From: a virus
Virus record (IMG/VR): IMGVR_UViG_3300025704_001628
Span: 1-21,712 of that record
DNA length: 21,712 nt
Strand: one strand, 5' to 3'
Both the position numbers and the translations under genes were made by a program. Numbering within the stretch: position 1 is the first letter of the stretch; each line of letters starts with the position of its first letter. Shown in pieces: positions 1 to 6,863 of this stretch. The notes beneath the pieces are model-generated. The model was not told where the DNA came from, ran no database searches, and worked only from the letters and a program-made list of their open reading frames with translations.

Positions 1-728
1 ACTTGTCTAATTAAATCAAATGTTCTTGATGGTTCTTCAAATTTTTTATTACCAACGTAGGTCCTATACGCCTTTGCAATTCCATAAACATCTCTAACCG
101 TCTGATAAGGTACTCCGTTTTGTAAAGCTCCCGCGACTGTACAGTGAGATGAAGTTACATATGGATAGTCTCCCCAATCTATATCCAACTCAAATCCTTG
201 CGCACCTTCAAATAATATCTTAACCTCATCTTCTCCGTGAAGTTCATCATACATATCAACTACGTAATCAAATACTTCTTCACAGTCCTCTGCTCTTAAT
301 CCCGTTCTGTTATACTTTTCTCGGTATGTAGGTCCGTTACCTGTTTTTGTTGTGCCTATTTTGATGTCTTTGGTATCTTCCTCTACGTACTCATCTTTTG
401 TAATGTGAACTCTCTTATCTATTAGTAAGTTTTCCCTAACTTTGAATCCTCCTTTTTCTAAGGTTCTTATTTCCTCTTCAAGTTTTGATGGGTTGACTAT
501 ACAACCTGGCCCAATTATAGATTTAATACCATATATAACACCTACAGGTATATAATGGGTTACGAACTTATTCCCATCATGGTATATGGTGTGACCCGCA
601 TTCCCACCTCCGTTATATCTAATTACGTGTGTGTACTCATCTTTTGTCGACGCTAAAGCGTGTGCCACTTTTCCTTTTCCTGTATCACCAGCCTGTAAAT
701 CGACGATGATGTCTGTGTATTTAATCAT
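1..728 (-). CDS. PurA/PurZ-family adenylosuccinate synthetase-like ligase (3' part outside window)
   Basis: The reading frame is open from an ATG at 728 to the window edge, giving 242 residues; the C-terminal part is missing. It shows the family landmarks: N-terminal nucleotide/IMP loop LQAGDTGKGK, then YNGGGNAGHT, GTTKTGNGPTYREK, LFEGAQGFELDID and YPYVTSS. The family joins aspartate to a purine nucleotide with GTP or ATP hydrolysis (IMP to adenylosuccinate in PurA; dGMP to the aminoadenine precursor in phage PurZ). Only about 28 residues separate the GLR and FEGAQG motifs, far fewer than in E. coli PurA, as in short archaeal or phage forms. The usual WGDEGKGK loop reads AGDTGKGK: the catalytic Asp that PurZ loses is kept, but the following Glu is Thr. 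Substrate is therefore uncertain. It is divergent from the gene at 778. Confidence 0.88.
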   Translation of the reverse strand, partial: MIKYTDIIVDLQAGDTGKGKVAHALASTKDEYTHVIRYNGGGNAGHTIYHDGNKFVTHYIPVGVIYGIKSIIGPGCIVNPSKLEEEIRTLEKGGFKVRENLLIDKRVHITKDEYVEEDTKDIKIGTTKTGNGPTYREKYNRTGLRAEDCEEVFDYVVDMYDELHGEDEVKILFEGAQGFELDIDWGDYPYVTSSHCTVAGALQNGVPYQTVRDVYGIAKAYRTYVGNKKFEEPSRTFDLIRQ

Positions 729-754
729 TTCTTTTTATTAACACTTAATTATAA

Positions 755-761
755 TATTTAT
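755..761 (+). promoter_or_regulatory. ATATTTAT box upstream of the DUF6915-like gene
   Basis: AATATTTATAAACG, 16 bases before the ATG at 778, in the 49-base divergent spacer next to the PurA-like gene. A longer match, TATAAATA, lies on the opposite strand and is the T4 late-promoter core. Confidence 0.35.
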
Positions 762-777
762 AAACGATTAATCAAGT

Positions 778-1131
778 ATGGCACACCCATTATTACACGC
801 TAAATCATCAGTAAAAAAGTTCGGTGGAGAGGTAGAAGACTATATTGACATTCACAACTGGTTCGACGAGACTAAATCATGGATAGCACACAGTTACCAC
901 AGAGCATTTAGACACCATTCAGAAGGTATATTTGAGTGTGAAAAGGTATTTGGTGAGTCATTCATCAACTCAGACGGTAAAGTCGTTTATACACGTTATG
1001 TGGGAGAACAACATGTAAAAGAAGATTGTGCAAATACAATTCCATCAGCTAAGGATTGGATTGACGCACTTAACAAAAAAGAAAAACCTATGTGGATGAC
1101 TCGTAGTATGAACTTAAAGTTCGATGACTAA
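778..1131 (+). CDS. DUF6915-like conserved small protein
   Basis: A 117-residue protein. The layout MAHPLLHAKSSVKKFGG near the start, then IHNWFDETK, a His-rich stretch RAFRHHSEGIF (about residues 43-53), NSDGKVVYTRYVGEQHV and SAKDWI matches the DUF6915 family as I remember it, which occurs in bacteria and phages and has no assigned reaction. The conserved His residues could suggest a metal site, but that is speculation. It begins 49 bases from the divergent PurA-like gene, and an ATATTTATAA box lies 16 bases upstream of its ATG. The next gene follows after 11 bases on the same strand, so the two are probably co-transcribed. Confidence 0.75.
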   Translation: MAHPLLHAKSSVKKFGGEVEDYIDIHNWFDETKSWIAHSYHRAFRHHSEGIFECEKVFGESFINSDGKVVYTRYVGEQHVKEDCANTIPSAKDWIDALNKKEKPMWMTRSMNLKFDD

Positions 1132-1138
1132 TATTTAT
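1132..1138 (+). promoter_or_regulatory. ATATTTAT box four bases upstream of the 1143 gene
   Basis: TAATATTTATTAAC runs directly into the ATG at 1143. The preceding gene ends one base earlier. Confidence 0.3.
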
Positions 1139-1142
1139 TAAC

Positions 1143-1829
1143 ATGAAAGAACAAAACGAATTAAAGGTAGTATTAAATATATTTCAGAAGTTCTTAGAAC
1201 TTAATAAATGTAAAAAAGTTATAATTGACGTAGATGGGTACGACTTAAATGTCAGTGATGAAAGGTTTATGTGTAATGGTCAAAGGGTTAGTCCACCAAT
1301 CCCAATCGGAAAGTTTATTGAAAGTTTCATGGAGTCCATAGACGCTAGTGCTGATTTGGATAGAGATAGTGAAGATGGTGAACAGGAAATATATAACTAC
1401 GAATTCGTAATTGATTCAGAAAACAAACAAGTCTCTATCCTTGGTAACTACAGTAAATACATAGTTGAAGAAACACAGATAACAGAGCTGTACGCAAATG
1501 AAATGGATGATGAAGAGTTTTCAAACTTCTTCAAAAAACTAAGGGAAGAAGGTGATTTTGAATTGGACGTTCGGTTTGAAGGTGGTGGTGACTCAGGATG
1601 GATTCACGATACAGGTGAGACAAGAAAGACTGACAATTACCCCGTACCTCCATTCATGATGGAAAAAATGTATCAAATGTTAGAAGATTACCCTGGTTGG
1701 GAAATCAACGAAGGTTCACAGGGTGAGTTTACTTTTGAATCGGCAGGTGGAAAAGATAGACTAACTCTTCATTTCAATATGAATACTGAAGTAACCGCTG
1801 AAGATTTAGTCTATCAATTTAAATATTAA
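1143..1829 (+). CDS. Acidic protein of unknown function, possibly DUF6878-like at the C-terminus
   Basis: A 228-residue, strongly acidic protein. The C-terminal third has a recognisable pattern: FEGGGDSGWI (about residues 145-154), then YPGWEINEGSQGEFTF (about 183-198) and a final histidine-containing strand. This resembles the GGDSG...NEG.QG.F pattern of the DUF6878-type family; I am not certain of the match. The N-terminal half (residues 1-120) is unfamiliar. It lies 11 bases after the DUF6915-like gene and has TATTTAT four bases before its ATG. Its stop overlaps the convergent thymidylate synthase by four bases, with no visible terminator between them. Confidence 0.7.
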   Translation: MKEQNELKVVLNIFQKFLELNKCKKVIIDVDGYDLNVSDERFMCNGQRVSPPIPIGKFIESFMESIDASADLDRDSEDGEQEIYNYEFVIDSENKQVSILGNYSKYIVEETQITELYANEMDDEEFSNFFKKLREEGDFELDVRFEGGGDSGWIHDTGETRKTDNYPVPPFMMEKMYQMLEDYPGWEINEGSQGEFTFESAGGKDRLTLHFNMNTEVTAEDLVYQFKY

Positions 1830-2863
1830 TTACTCAGTGGAGCCTTAATTGTTGGGTGTGACTCATAATTATTAATCTTATATTCAAACTCACCATTTAA
1901 AATGTCTTGTTCAATAAGATGAATCTTAGGTAATTTAAAAGACTTTCTTTTAATTTGTTCTTTAGCCTGTTCTATATGGTTATTATATAAATGAACATCA
2001 CCTAAGTTACCAATCAAATCACCAGGAATCATATTAACTTCATCGGCTATTATTGTTAACAACATCGCATAAGACGCAATATTGAAAGGTAATCCTAAAA
2101 AGGTGTCTACACTCCTTTGATTCCACATAAGTGAAATCTCACGTCTTGGAATACCGTATGAGTCCATATGTTCGTGGAAATAATCACTCGAACGACTCAT
2201 AGGATTTACACCTTCATTATAGATGTCAATTCTCTCATCTAAATTTAATTCTCTTGTGTATACTTGAAAACCATAATGACATGGAGGTAATACCATTTTA
2301 TCAATATCACCTGGATTCCACGCGTTAACCATGAGTCTCCTTGAATCGGGATTATCTTTAATCTGTTCTATTAAATTTTTTATTTGGTCAACAGAAGACT
2401 TAACGTTTGGGAATCCCTTTTTGTTTGTTAGTTGGTGGTCGTACTTATCCCACTTTTTCCATTGTTTACCGTAAACTGGTCCTAACTCCCCATACAACTC
2501 CGCAAAACTATCATCAGTTTTAATGTTTTCTATAAATTCATCCATAGACACATAGTCAACATCCGTAGCTAATAAGTTCATGAGTTTATAATTCTTATAA
2601 GCATCTCCGTTCCATATCTTACAATTATTTTCAACTAAGTAACGAATATTTGTATCTCCTTTTAAAAACCATTTAAGCTCTGTCATAAGTGATTTAATCG
2701 CCATCTTCTTAGTTGTAAGAAGTGGGAATCCATCTCTCATTCTATGACGTATTGAATAACCGAAGATTGACTTGGTACCTGTCCCTGTTCTATCTTTTTT
2801 TTCTATACCATATTGCATTATGGTCATCAAAAGTTCTTGATATTGTTTATCTAATTTATTCAT
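1826..2863 (-). CDS. thyA: Thymidylate synthase (ThyA type)
   Basis: Converts dUMP to dTMP with methylene-tetrahydrofolate. The protein is 345 residues against 264 in E. coli. Family signatures: DRTGTGT (24-30, with the phosphate-binding Arg), FPLLTTKK (46-53), ELKWFLKGDTN (62-72), GPVYGKQW (128-135), the RR pair (175-176), the catalytic cysteine C195 in LPPCHYGFQ, LMWNQRSVDTFLGLPFNIASY (about 245-265) and GDVHLYNNH (288-296). The extra length comes from insertions around residues 91-125 and 203-240, which are common in phage and some bacterial forms. All key residues are present, so it should be active. Its ATG overlaps the stop of the upstream gene (ATGA), indicating translational coupling. 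Phages carry it to boost dTTP supply. Confidence 0.97.
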   Translation of the reverse strand: MNKLDKQYQELLMTIMQYGIEKKDRTGTGTKSIFGYSIRHRMRDGFPLLTTKKMAIKSLMTELKWFLKGDTNIRYLVENNCKIWNGDAYKNYKLMNLLATDVDYVSMDEFIENIKTDDSFAELYGELGPVYGKQWKKWDKYDHQLTNKKGFPNVKSSVDQIKNLIEQIKDNPDSRRLMVNAWNPGDIDKMVLPPCHYGFQVYTRELNLDERIDIYNEGVNPMSRSSDYFHEHMDSYGIPRREISLMWNQRSVDTFLGLPFNIASYAMLLTIIADEVNMIPGDLIGNLGDVHLYNNHIEQAKEQIKRKSFKLPKIHLIEQDILNGEFEYKINNYESHPTIKAPLSN

Positions 2864-3096
2864 AAAATTGTGTTGTTATAATCTTCTTTATTTAACATTA
2901 CAAGCTCACCTCTATATTTACCGTAAAAATCATACTCGAACTCTTCAATTAATTCGAAGTTATCTCTTTTAAATTCATTAACAATAACATAGTCAGATTC
3001 ATTAGGAAATCTCATTCTCACTTTAGAAAGTTCTTTCACCGCTTCGTTTAGGACCCTATCTAAAGCATCTTCTTCATCGAAGTTAATATCTTCCAT
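2860..3096 (-). CDS. Small acidic protein of unknown function upstream of thyA
   Basis: I chose the ATG at 3096 (78 residues). The frame stays open to a TTG at 3120, but that start would overlap the preceding gene, whereas the ATG leaves a four-base gap. The protein is acidic, with a helical N-terminal half (MEDINFDEEDALDRVLNEAV) and a tyrosine/glutamate-rich C-terminal half ending in LNKEDYNNTIL. I do not recognise a family. Its TGA overlaps the thyA ATG, so it is the middle member of a three-gene unit at 3304-1826. Confidence 0.7.
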   Translation of the reverse strand: MEDINFDEEDALDRVLNEAVKELSKVRMRFPNESDYVIVNEFKRDNFELIEEFEYDFYGKYRGELVMLNKEDYNNTIL

Positions 3097-3100
3097 AACT

Positions 3101-3304
3101 TTAACTGTGTTGAAATTCAATTATAGTACTCACTATAGGTACTCTAAATAAAGGTGCATTTTTTTCTGTATCTTCTTGCTTTTGTAGTACTTCATAATAA
3201 TCATCATGTGTTTTTATTGTCACTACATTCTCATAATGTCTTGTTGTGTCTCTATGTGTAAATGTTAACGTGTGCTCAGACGTATTAAATTTTAATTCTA
3301 TCAT
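3101..3304 (-). CDS. Small protein of unknown function, first gene of the thyA unit
   Basis: A 67-residue protein from an ATG at 3304. It looks like a small beta-rich fold: alternating hydrophobic strands IELKFN, TLTFTH, NVVTIKT, YYEVLQK and PLFRVPIVSTIIEF, with no cysteine, signal peptide or membrane segment. I do not recognise the family. It leads the minus-strand unit 3304-1826 (this gene, a 78-residue gene, thyA). The upstream 90 bases hold the terminator of the preceding gene at 3341-3371 and an A/T-rich leader but no clear promoter box. Confidence 0.65.
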   Translation of the reverse strand: MIELKFNTSEHTLTFTHRDTTRHYENVVTIKTHDDYYEVLQKQEDTEKNAPLFRVPIVSTIIEFQHS

Positions 3305-3340
3305 CTTTTGTATTTTTTGTAATTTTATTTTTATAAACAG

Positions 3341-3371
3341 AAAAACCTTTCCCTATATTAAGGGAAAGGTT
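3341..3371 (-). terminator. Intrinsic terminator after the 3396-3689 gene
   Basis: An 11-bp perfect stem (3344-3354 with 3361-3371; core CCTTTCCCT/AGGGAAAGG) with a six-base loop, followed on the minus strand by a T run (AAAAA on the plus strand at 3341-3345). It separates the 97-residue gene from the thyA unit. Confidence 0.85.
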
Positions 3372-3395
3372 CACATTAATCAAGTTTTATTCTAA

Positions 3396-3689
3396 TCAGT
3401 TTCCAATAACTAAATCACCATAATCCAATTCATCCATACCTCCTTTCCCCTCTACCTCATCGTACATAAAAGCCTTGACTACAGCAACTAAAGACTGTTC
3501 TGATTGGGCTATCTTTGATTCCATCCAATCTTCTAACTGCTCACCATCTTCCATCATTTCCCACATTTTATACGCTAATGTTGCTATAGTAAACATTTGT
3601 TGTTTGGCCATATATGAACCGTCTTTACTCTCTTTCAAGTTATCTTTAAGTTTTTTAAGCTGTTCCTCTGTAATAATAATATTACTCAT
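3396..3689 (-). CDS. Small phage-type protein, possibly virion-associated
   Basis: A 97-residue acidic, helical protein. The start MSNIIITEEQLKKLKDNLKES is an amphipathic helix ending in an LKE site. The centre, YKMWEMMEDGEQLEDWMESKIAQSEQSL cut in two around residue 50, has the form 'helix, LxxWxxSKIA, helix' that I associate with small proteins of T4-like marine phages (often LPEWCQSKIA or similar). That comparison is from memory. The tail MDELDYGDLVIGN is acidic. It stands alone, with a terminator just downstream and a TATTTAT box 21 bases upstream at 3711-3717. The N-terminal tag suggests packaging in the capsid, which is inference. Confidence 0.7.
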   Translation of the reverse strand: MSNIIITEEQLKKLKDNLKESKDGSYMAKQQMFTIATLAYKMWEMMEDGEQLEDWMESKIAQSEQSLVAVVKAFMYDEVEGKGGMDELDYGDLVIGN

Positions 3690-3710
3690 GTGTCTTTGTT
3701 TTTATATCTT

Positions 3711-3717
3711 ATAAATA
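3711..3717 (-). promoter_or_regulatory. ATATTTAT box upstream of the 3689 gene
   Basis: TATTTAT on the minus strand, 21 bases before the ATG at 3689. One of ten such boxes found just upstream of genes in this window. Confidence 0.35.
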
Positions 3718-3722
3718 TATCC

Positions 3723-4160
3723 TTATTTGTATTCCTCACAATAAATGTGCTCCCCGTCTCTACTTTTAACTATAATATTTACTATATAAATTCTACTTTC
3801 TATGTTATGCTCAAGACCTAAAAGTTTAAGTATTTTTTTTGGGATTACGTCAGCTTCCCACCACGCTGGGTCTACATTGTAATCATACCACAAACCATCA
3901 CAATCAATATAAGATTTATTAGTATTTAGGTACATAATAACATTAAATGAGTATTTAATTTCTTTAAATCCATTTTTAACTAACTCTTTCCTTTCATCTT
4001 CATCAATTTCACTGAATTCAAATTCAAAACGATTAATAACATTTTCACCTCTACCATATTGATTCCATTTTCCCGAATCATCAAGTTTACCTAAAATACT
4101 TATTATATCAGGTGTGTTTAATAGTTTTTCTATAAACTTAAATCTACTAGTGTCTAACAT
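3723..4160 (-). CDS. Protein of unknown function (145 residues)
   Basis: I start this at the ATG at 4160. The frame is open to a GTG at 4208, but that extension would encode a false hydrophobic leader translated from the upstream gene's terminator hairpin (4181-4210). With the ATG start there is a TATTTAT box four bases upstream. The protein begins MLDTSRFKFIEKLLN and has a tryptophan/tyrosine-rich middle (GLWYDYNVDPAWWEADVIP, about residues 89-107) and a C-terminal strand pair. No cysteine motif or membrane segment is evident, and I recognise no family. Confidence 0.65.
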   Translation of the reverse strand: MLDTSRFKFIEKLLNTPDIISILGKLDDSGKWNQYGRGENVINRFEFEFSEIDEDERKELVKNGFKEIKYSFNVIMYLNTNKSYIDCDGLWYDYNVDPAWWEADVIPKKILKLLGLEHNIESRIYIVNIIVKSRDGEHIYCEEYK

Positions 4161-4164
4161 ACAT

Positions 4165-4171
4165 ATAAATA
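4165..4171 (-). promoter_or_regulatory. ATATTTAT box four bases upstream of the 4160 start
   Basis: Minus-strand GATATTTATATGT directly precedes the ATG at 4160. If it is a promoter -10/-7 element the transcript would be leaderless or nearly so. Confidence 0.35.
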
Positions 4172-4179
4172 TCACAATA

Positions 4180-4210
4180 TAAAAAAAGGTGGAGAGTTTC
4201 CTCCCCACCT
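4180..4210 (-). terminator. Intrinsic terminator after the 4259-4522 gene
   Basis: Stem AGGTGG (4187-4192) with CCACCT (4205-4210), continued inward by GAG/CTC across a mismatch, loop TTTC. On the minus strand it is followed by a run of seven T. The 48 bases between this stem and the stop at 4259 contain a further hairpin, CTCGT/ACGAG. Confidence 0.85.
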
Positions 4211-4258
4211 GTAAGGCCGACTTGGATGTCGAACTCCACCACTCGTATCACGACGAGA

Positions 4259-4522
4259 TTAATTAACCCCCTCTTTCATTTTAGTAACTGCGTACTGTCC
4301 GAGAGTCATGGAAGATGTGCTTCCTACAATCACACATTCCTTAAGAATATCATAAGGGATGTGAATGAGATTGTCAACCCCGTTGAACATAGAAAGTGGG
4401 TTTTTCAATGCCAATGCCGAGTGGATGGCGTTGAGGTATACTTTGTGTTGGTCCATTTCGTTCTCAAACTCTTGGTTCAACAACTGTCCAAACTGTGGGT
4501 GAATAATGACTACGTTTTTCAT
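4259..4522 (-). CDS. Small protein of unknown function, second of a promoter-sharing pair
   Basis: An 87-residue protein, starting MKNVVIIHPQFGQLLNQEF, with a middle helix (VYLNAIHSALALKN) and a C-terminal helix (MTLGQYAVTKMKEGVN). I do not recognise it. Its start region, with TATATTTG four bases before the ATG, is repeated with one mismatch in front of the neighbouring gene at 4795. Both therefore probably use the same host-type promoter and would produce nearly leaderless mRNA. It ends in a structured trailer and a strong terminator, forming its own transcription unit. The host-like promoter suggests early expression, which is inference. Confidence 0.7.
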   Translation of the reverse strand: MKNVVIIHPQFGQLLNQEFENEMDQHKVYLNAIHSALALKNPLSMFNGVDNLIHIPYDILKECVIVGSTSSMTLGQYAVTKMKEGVN

Positions 4523-4526
4523 ATCA

Positions 4527-4558
4527 CAAATATAAGAAAATTAATTCATACAAACAAA
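4527..4558 (-). promoter_or_regulatory. Bacteroidetes-type promoter for the 4522 gene
   Basis: Minus strand: TTTG (4558-4555), a 20-base spacer, then TATATTTG (4534-4527), matching the Bacteroidetes consensus TTTG/TAnnTTTG. Only TGAT separates it from the ATG. The -33 box lies inside the end of the preceding gene. Confidence 0.6.
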
Positions 4559-4795
4559 TAATTCGTCACGAACTTGTGTAAGTTCTTCAGTAGAACATTG
4601 GTCAAACAGGTATTCGTACTCTTCAGGGATGTCTTCCATCATCAATTCGTGAATTGGAAAGTTGTTAATGTAGTTGTTCAGGTGACTCAGGAAGAATAGG
4701 TTACCTTCGATGTCGCATTCGAGAGATTGCCAACGCATCGGCTCATTGTGAATCATATTGTCGAAGAGGTTGAAAGAGATTTCATTGTTTTCCAT
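4541..4795 (-). CDS. Small acidic protein of unknown function, first of a promoter-sharing pair
   Basis: I place the start at the ATG at 4795 (84 residues). A GTG at 4810 is in frame but would leave the shared promoter box inside the gene. The sequence runs MENNEISFNLFDNMIHNEP, then IEGNLFFLSHLNNYINNFP and an acidic C-terminal half (MMEDIPEEYEYLFDQ). No cysteine motif, signal peptide or known fold is visible. It lies 18 bases upstream of the 87-residue gene and is divergent from the RmlB-like gene at 4849. Small, acidic, host-promoter-driven genes in phages are often early takeover genes; here that is only a guess. Confidence 0.68.
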   Translation of the reverse strand: MENNEISFNLFDNMIHNEPMRWQSLECDIEGNLFFLSHLNNYINNFPIHELMMEDIPEEYEYLFDQCSTEELTQVRDELFVCMN

Positions 4796-4799
4796 ATCA

Positions 4800-4807
4800 C
4801 AAATATA
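4800..4807 (-). promoter_or_regulatory. TATATTTG promoter box for the 4795 gene
   Basis: Minus-strand TATATTTG followed by TGAT and the ATG at 4795. It matches TAnnTTTG exactly. The 20 bases across box and start are the same as at 4515-4534 apart from one mismatch. I see no clean TTTG at the -33 position. Confidence 0.5.
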
Positions 4808-4848
4808 CACATTTTACTTTAATATCCTAACTTTTAAAAAAAAAAGAT

Positions 4849-5781
4849 ATGAGAATAATTGTTACAGGAGGATTTGGTTTTATAGGTTCAAACTTTGTGA
4901 ACTTAGTTAGAGAGAAACTACCGACAGCAGAAGTAGTAATCTTAGATAAAATGACTTACGCCGCTGACCCAAATAATATTAAACTACCTTGTAAGTTAAT
5001 TAAAAAAGACATATGTAACGTCACACCTGAAGATTTAGGTTTATACGATTACATAGTTCATTTCGCAGCTGAAAGTCATGTAGATAATTCAATATTGGAT
5101 GGTAGACCTTTTATGAATACCAACGTTATTGGAACATTTAACTTGGTTGAATGTGCTAGACAAAATAAATCTTTGAAGAAATTTATCCATATATCAACAG
5201 ATGAAGTTTATGGTGATATGATGGACTCTGAGTGGTTAAGTTCAAATGAACATCACAATCTCGCTCCAAGTTCTTACTACTCATCTTCTAAAGCATCTTC
5301 AGATATGATAGTACTATCAGCTAACAGGACATTTGGTCTACCCTATCTTTTAACAAGAACTTGTAACAATTATGGTGAAAACCAAAACAAAGAAAAGTTC
5401 CTACCTAAAATTTTCGATTCTATCATGGATGAAAAAACTGTTCCTGTTTACGGTGACGGAAAACAGATTAGAGAATGGATGTACGTTAAGGACAATGTTG
5501 AGGTCATTTATGATTTGATGATGGATGATGAGGTTGTCAATGAAATATACAATATTGGTACTGATAATACTTTCTACAACTTAGAGTTAGTTGAAAAGAT
5601 ATCTGAAATTATTGGTAAGGATGTGACTTTTGAGTTCGTCCCTGACCGTTTAGGTCACGATAAAAAATACAATTTAGATTGTACAAAACTTAAAGAATAC
5701 TACAAGTCAAAGGGTGAAGAGTATCAACCAAAAGATATCATTGATTGGATGAAGTCATTCCTCCTTGAAGAAGTGGTGTAA
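4849..5781 (+). CDS. NAD-dependent nucleotide-sugar dehydratase/epimerase, RmlB-like
   Basis: A 310-residue extended short-chain dehydrogenase. It shows the Rossmann loop TGGFGFIG (6-13), HFAAESHVDNS (71-81), the dehydratase signature STDEVYGD (116-123) with the D118-E119 pair, the catalytic YSSSK (144-148), RTCNNYGENQ (170-179) and REWMYVKDN (about 208-216). These match dTDP-glucose 4,6-dehydratase, which makes the 4-keto-6-deoxy sugar for rhamnose-type sugars. The protein is about 40 residues shorter than bacterial RmlB, so a related UDP-sugar dehydratase is possible. No partner genes (RmlA, C, D) are in the window. Phages use such enzymes to modify host glycans or glycosylate their own products. 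Its 3' end overlaps the convergent gene by 44 bases. Confidence 0.9.
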   Translation: MRIIVTGGFGFIGSNFVNLVREKLPTAEVVILDKMTYAADPNNIKLPCKLIKKDICNVTPEDLGLYDYIVHFAAESHVDNSILDGRPFMNTNVIGTFNLVECARQNKSLKKFIHISTDEVYGDMMDSEWLSSNEHHNLAPSSYYSSSKASSDMIVLSANRTFGLPYLLTRTCNNYGENQNKEKFLPKIFDSIMDEKTVPVYGDGKQIREWMYVKDNVEVIYDLMMDDEVVNEIYNIGTDNTFYNLELVEKISEIIGKDVTFEFVPDRLGHDKKYNLDCTKLKEYYKSKGEEYQPKDIIDWMKSFLLEEVV

Positions 5782-6115
5782 GTATATCTAAGTATCTCTT
5801 CTCCGCGTCTCTGGTCATTACGTAAGACATGTCGAAGTCGAGACCCATAGTATCTTTTATTCGATTCTCTAAGTATTCTTGCATTTCAGGTGATTGCTCA
5901 TAACCATAGTGTATGAGATTAGATGATGACGGTAATACTTTTAAGTCAATAAAACCCATTACGTTTCTAAGTAAAACAAAGTAAGGTTTACCGTCTTTGT
6001 GTAGAACCGCAGTGTCGTACACAAAACCTGGTAAGGTTCTATCTTCTAAATCCGTAAATATTAAACCATCTACGAGATTGTCTATTTGTTTCTTTAATAC
6101 TTCAGGTAATTCCAT
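5738..6115 (-). CDS. Protein of unknown function (125 residues)
   Basis: ATG at 6115, MELPEVLKKQIDNLVDGLIF. A beta-rich middle (GKPYFVLLRNVMGFIDLKVLP, about residues 42-62) is followed by a helical C-terminal half containing EMQEYLENRIKDTMGLDFD. No recognised family. Its last 44 bases overlap the 3' end of the RmlB-like gene on the other strand. I accept it as real because its start lies 16 bases after the stop of the upstream gene and it is full of ordinary codons. The C-terminal few residues are the least certain part. Confidence 0.6.
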   Translation of the reverse strand: MELPEVLKKQIDNLVDGLIFTDLEDRTLPGFVYDTAVLHKDGKPYFVLLRNVMGFIDLKVLPSSSNLIHYGYEQSPEMQEYLENRIKDTMGLDFDMSYVMTRDAEKRYLDILTPLLQGGMTSSNQ

Positions 6116-6131
6116 GTTATTTTTTTATCGA

Positions 6132-6806
6132 TTAATTATGGTCATACAATCTCCATGCGTTTTTATAGTTGTGGTCCATACCAGTCATAAACAATCCGTA
6201 CTTATCAGCTATGTCTAAAAAAGGTTCTTTTACTGTCATTCCTATTTCAGTAGTTACTTCATACAAATCATCCGAGCTAATACCGTGGTCAATCATAAAT
6301 AGTTCATCAAAGTCCCATCTAGTATCATCATCTCTATCTAAAAATTGTACTGAACCGTTAGTTATACGGACCTTCATACCTAATTCAACATCATATGGGT
6401 TTTCATCAGGAGTGTGTGTTTTCCTACTGATAACCCCAAAAGCTAAAGGTGTCACATCCATTTCGTATCCTCCTGAAGATATATGTCTTTTTTTACCTAT
6501 ACCTATTTCTTTTTTGGCTAACTCAAGTGCTTTATCATATCCACCATGGAATTTTATTTTCAGTTTGTCAATCTCCTGTTCGTGTTCTAAACAGTTCAAA
6601 CCAATATATCTACAGGGTGTTAGTTCTGTACCATTTTTACCCCAATAGTCAAATAAGAATTCTTCTACTTGAGGACTTAATTCCTTTTTTTTAGGTACTC
6701 CTTCCCAACCTTCACTCATTTCATACTCATCACTTTCAGGTGAAGCGTCAGTAACATGTGAATACTCTAAGTCTTCTTTCAATATTTTACGGATAAGTTC
6801 TCTCAT
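6132..6806 (-). CDS. Unknown protein with a possible capsid-targeting N-terminus
   Basis: A 224-residue protein. It starts MRELIRKILKED: a short amphipathic helix ending in an (I/L)xE site (LKE), then a polar linker, as in T4-like proteins sorted into the prohead and trimmed by the maturation protease. The body has a CRYIGLNCLEHEQ stretch (about 64-76) with two cysteines, and a C-terminal region GMKVRITNGSVQFLDRDDDTRW cut around residue 155. I recognise no enzyme family. It lies just downstream of the giant RNA's terminator, with a TATTTAT box nine bases before its start, so it has its own promoter. Confidence 0.65.
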   Translation of the reverse strand: MRELIRKILKEDLEYSHVTDASPESDEYEMSEGWEGVPKKKELSPQVEEFLFDYWGKNGTELTPCRYIGLNCLEHEQEIDKLKIKFHGGYDKALELAKKEIGIGKKRHISSGGYEMDVTPLAFGVISRKTHTPDENPYDVELGMKVRITNGSVQFLDRDDDTRWDFDELFMIDHGISSDDLYEVTTEIGMTVKEPFLDIADKYGLFMTGMDHNYKNAWRLYDHN

Positions 6807-6815
6807 AAGATATCA

Positions 6816-6822
6816 ATAAATA
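6816..6822 (-). promoter_or_regulatory. TATTTAT box upstream of the 6806 start
   Basis: Minus-strand CTATTTATTGATATCTT ends at the ATG at 6806. The box lies just beyond the T run of the preceding RNA terminator, as expected for a fresh transcription start. Confidence 0.35.
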
Positions 6823-6833
6823 GTTTATAAACA

Positions 6834-6863
6834 AAAAAACCTCAGTCGATTAGAACTGAGGTT
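6834..6863 (-). terminator. Intrinsic terminator of the large RNA
   Basis: Nine-base-pair stem AACCTCAGT (6838-6846) with ACTGAGGTT (6855-6863), eight-base loop; on the minus strand it runs straight into seven T. It fixes the 3' end of the RNA and its strand. Confidence 0.88.

Noticed and set aside
1-728. Calling the first gene PurZ outright
   Set aside because: The catalytic Asp that PurZ replaces is retained and no other Z-DNA gene is in the window; family level is as far as the sequence goes.
4160-4208. GTG-started extension of the 3723-4160 gene with a hydrophobic leader
   Set aside because: The leader is translated from the upstream terminator hairpin and T run; the ATG at 4160 has its own TATTTAT box.
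4226-4561. Plus-strand frame opposite the 87-residue gene
   Set aside because: Crosses the terminator trailer and the opposite gene's promoter; composition looks like an antisense shadow.
6169-6694. Plus-strand frames opposite the 224-residue gene
   Set aside because: Overlap each other in different frames and show Ser/Leu/Phe-rich shadow composition.
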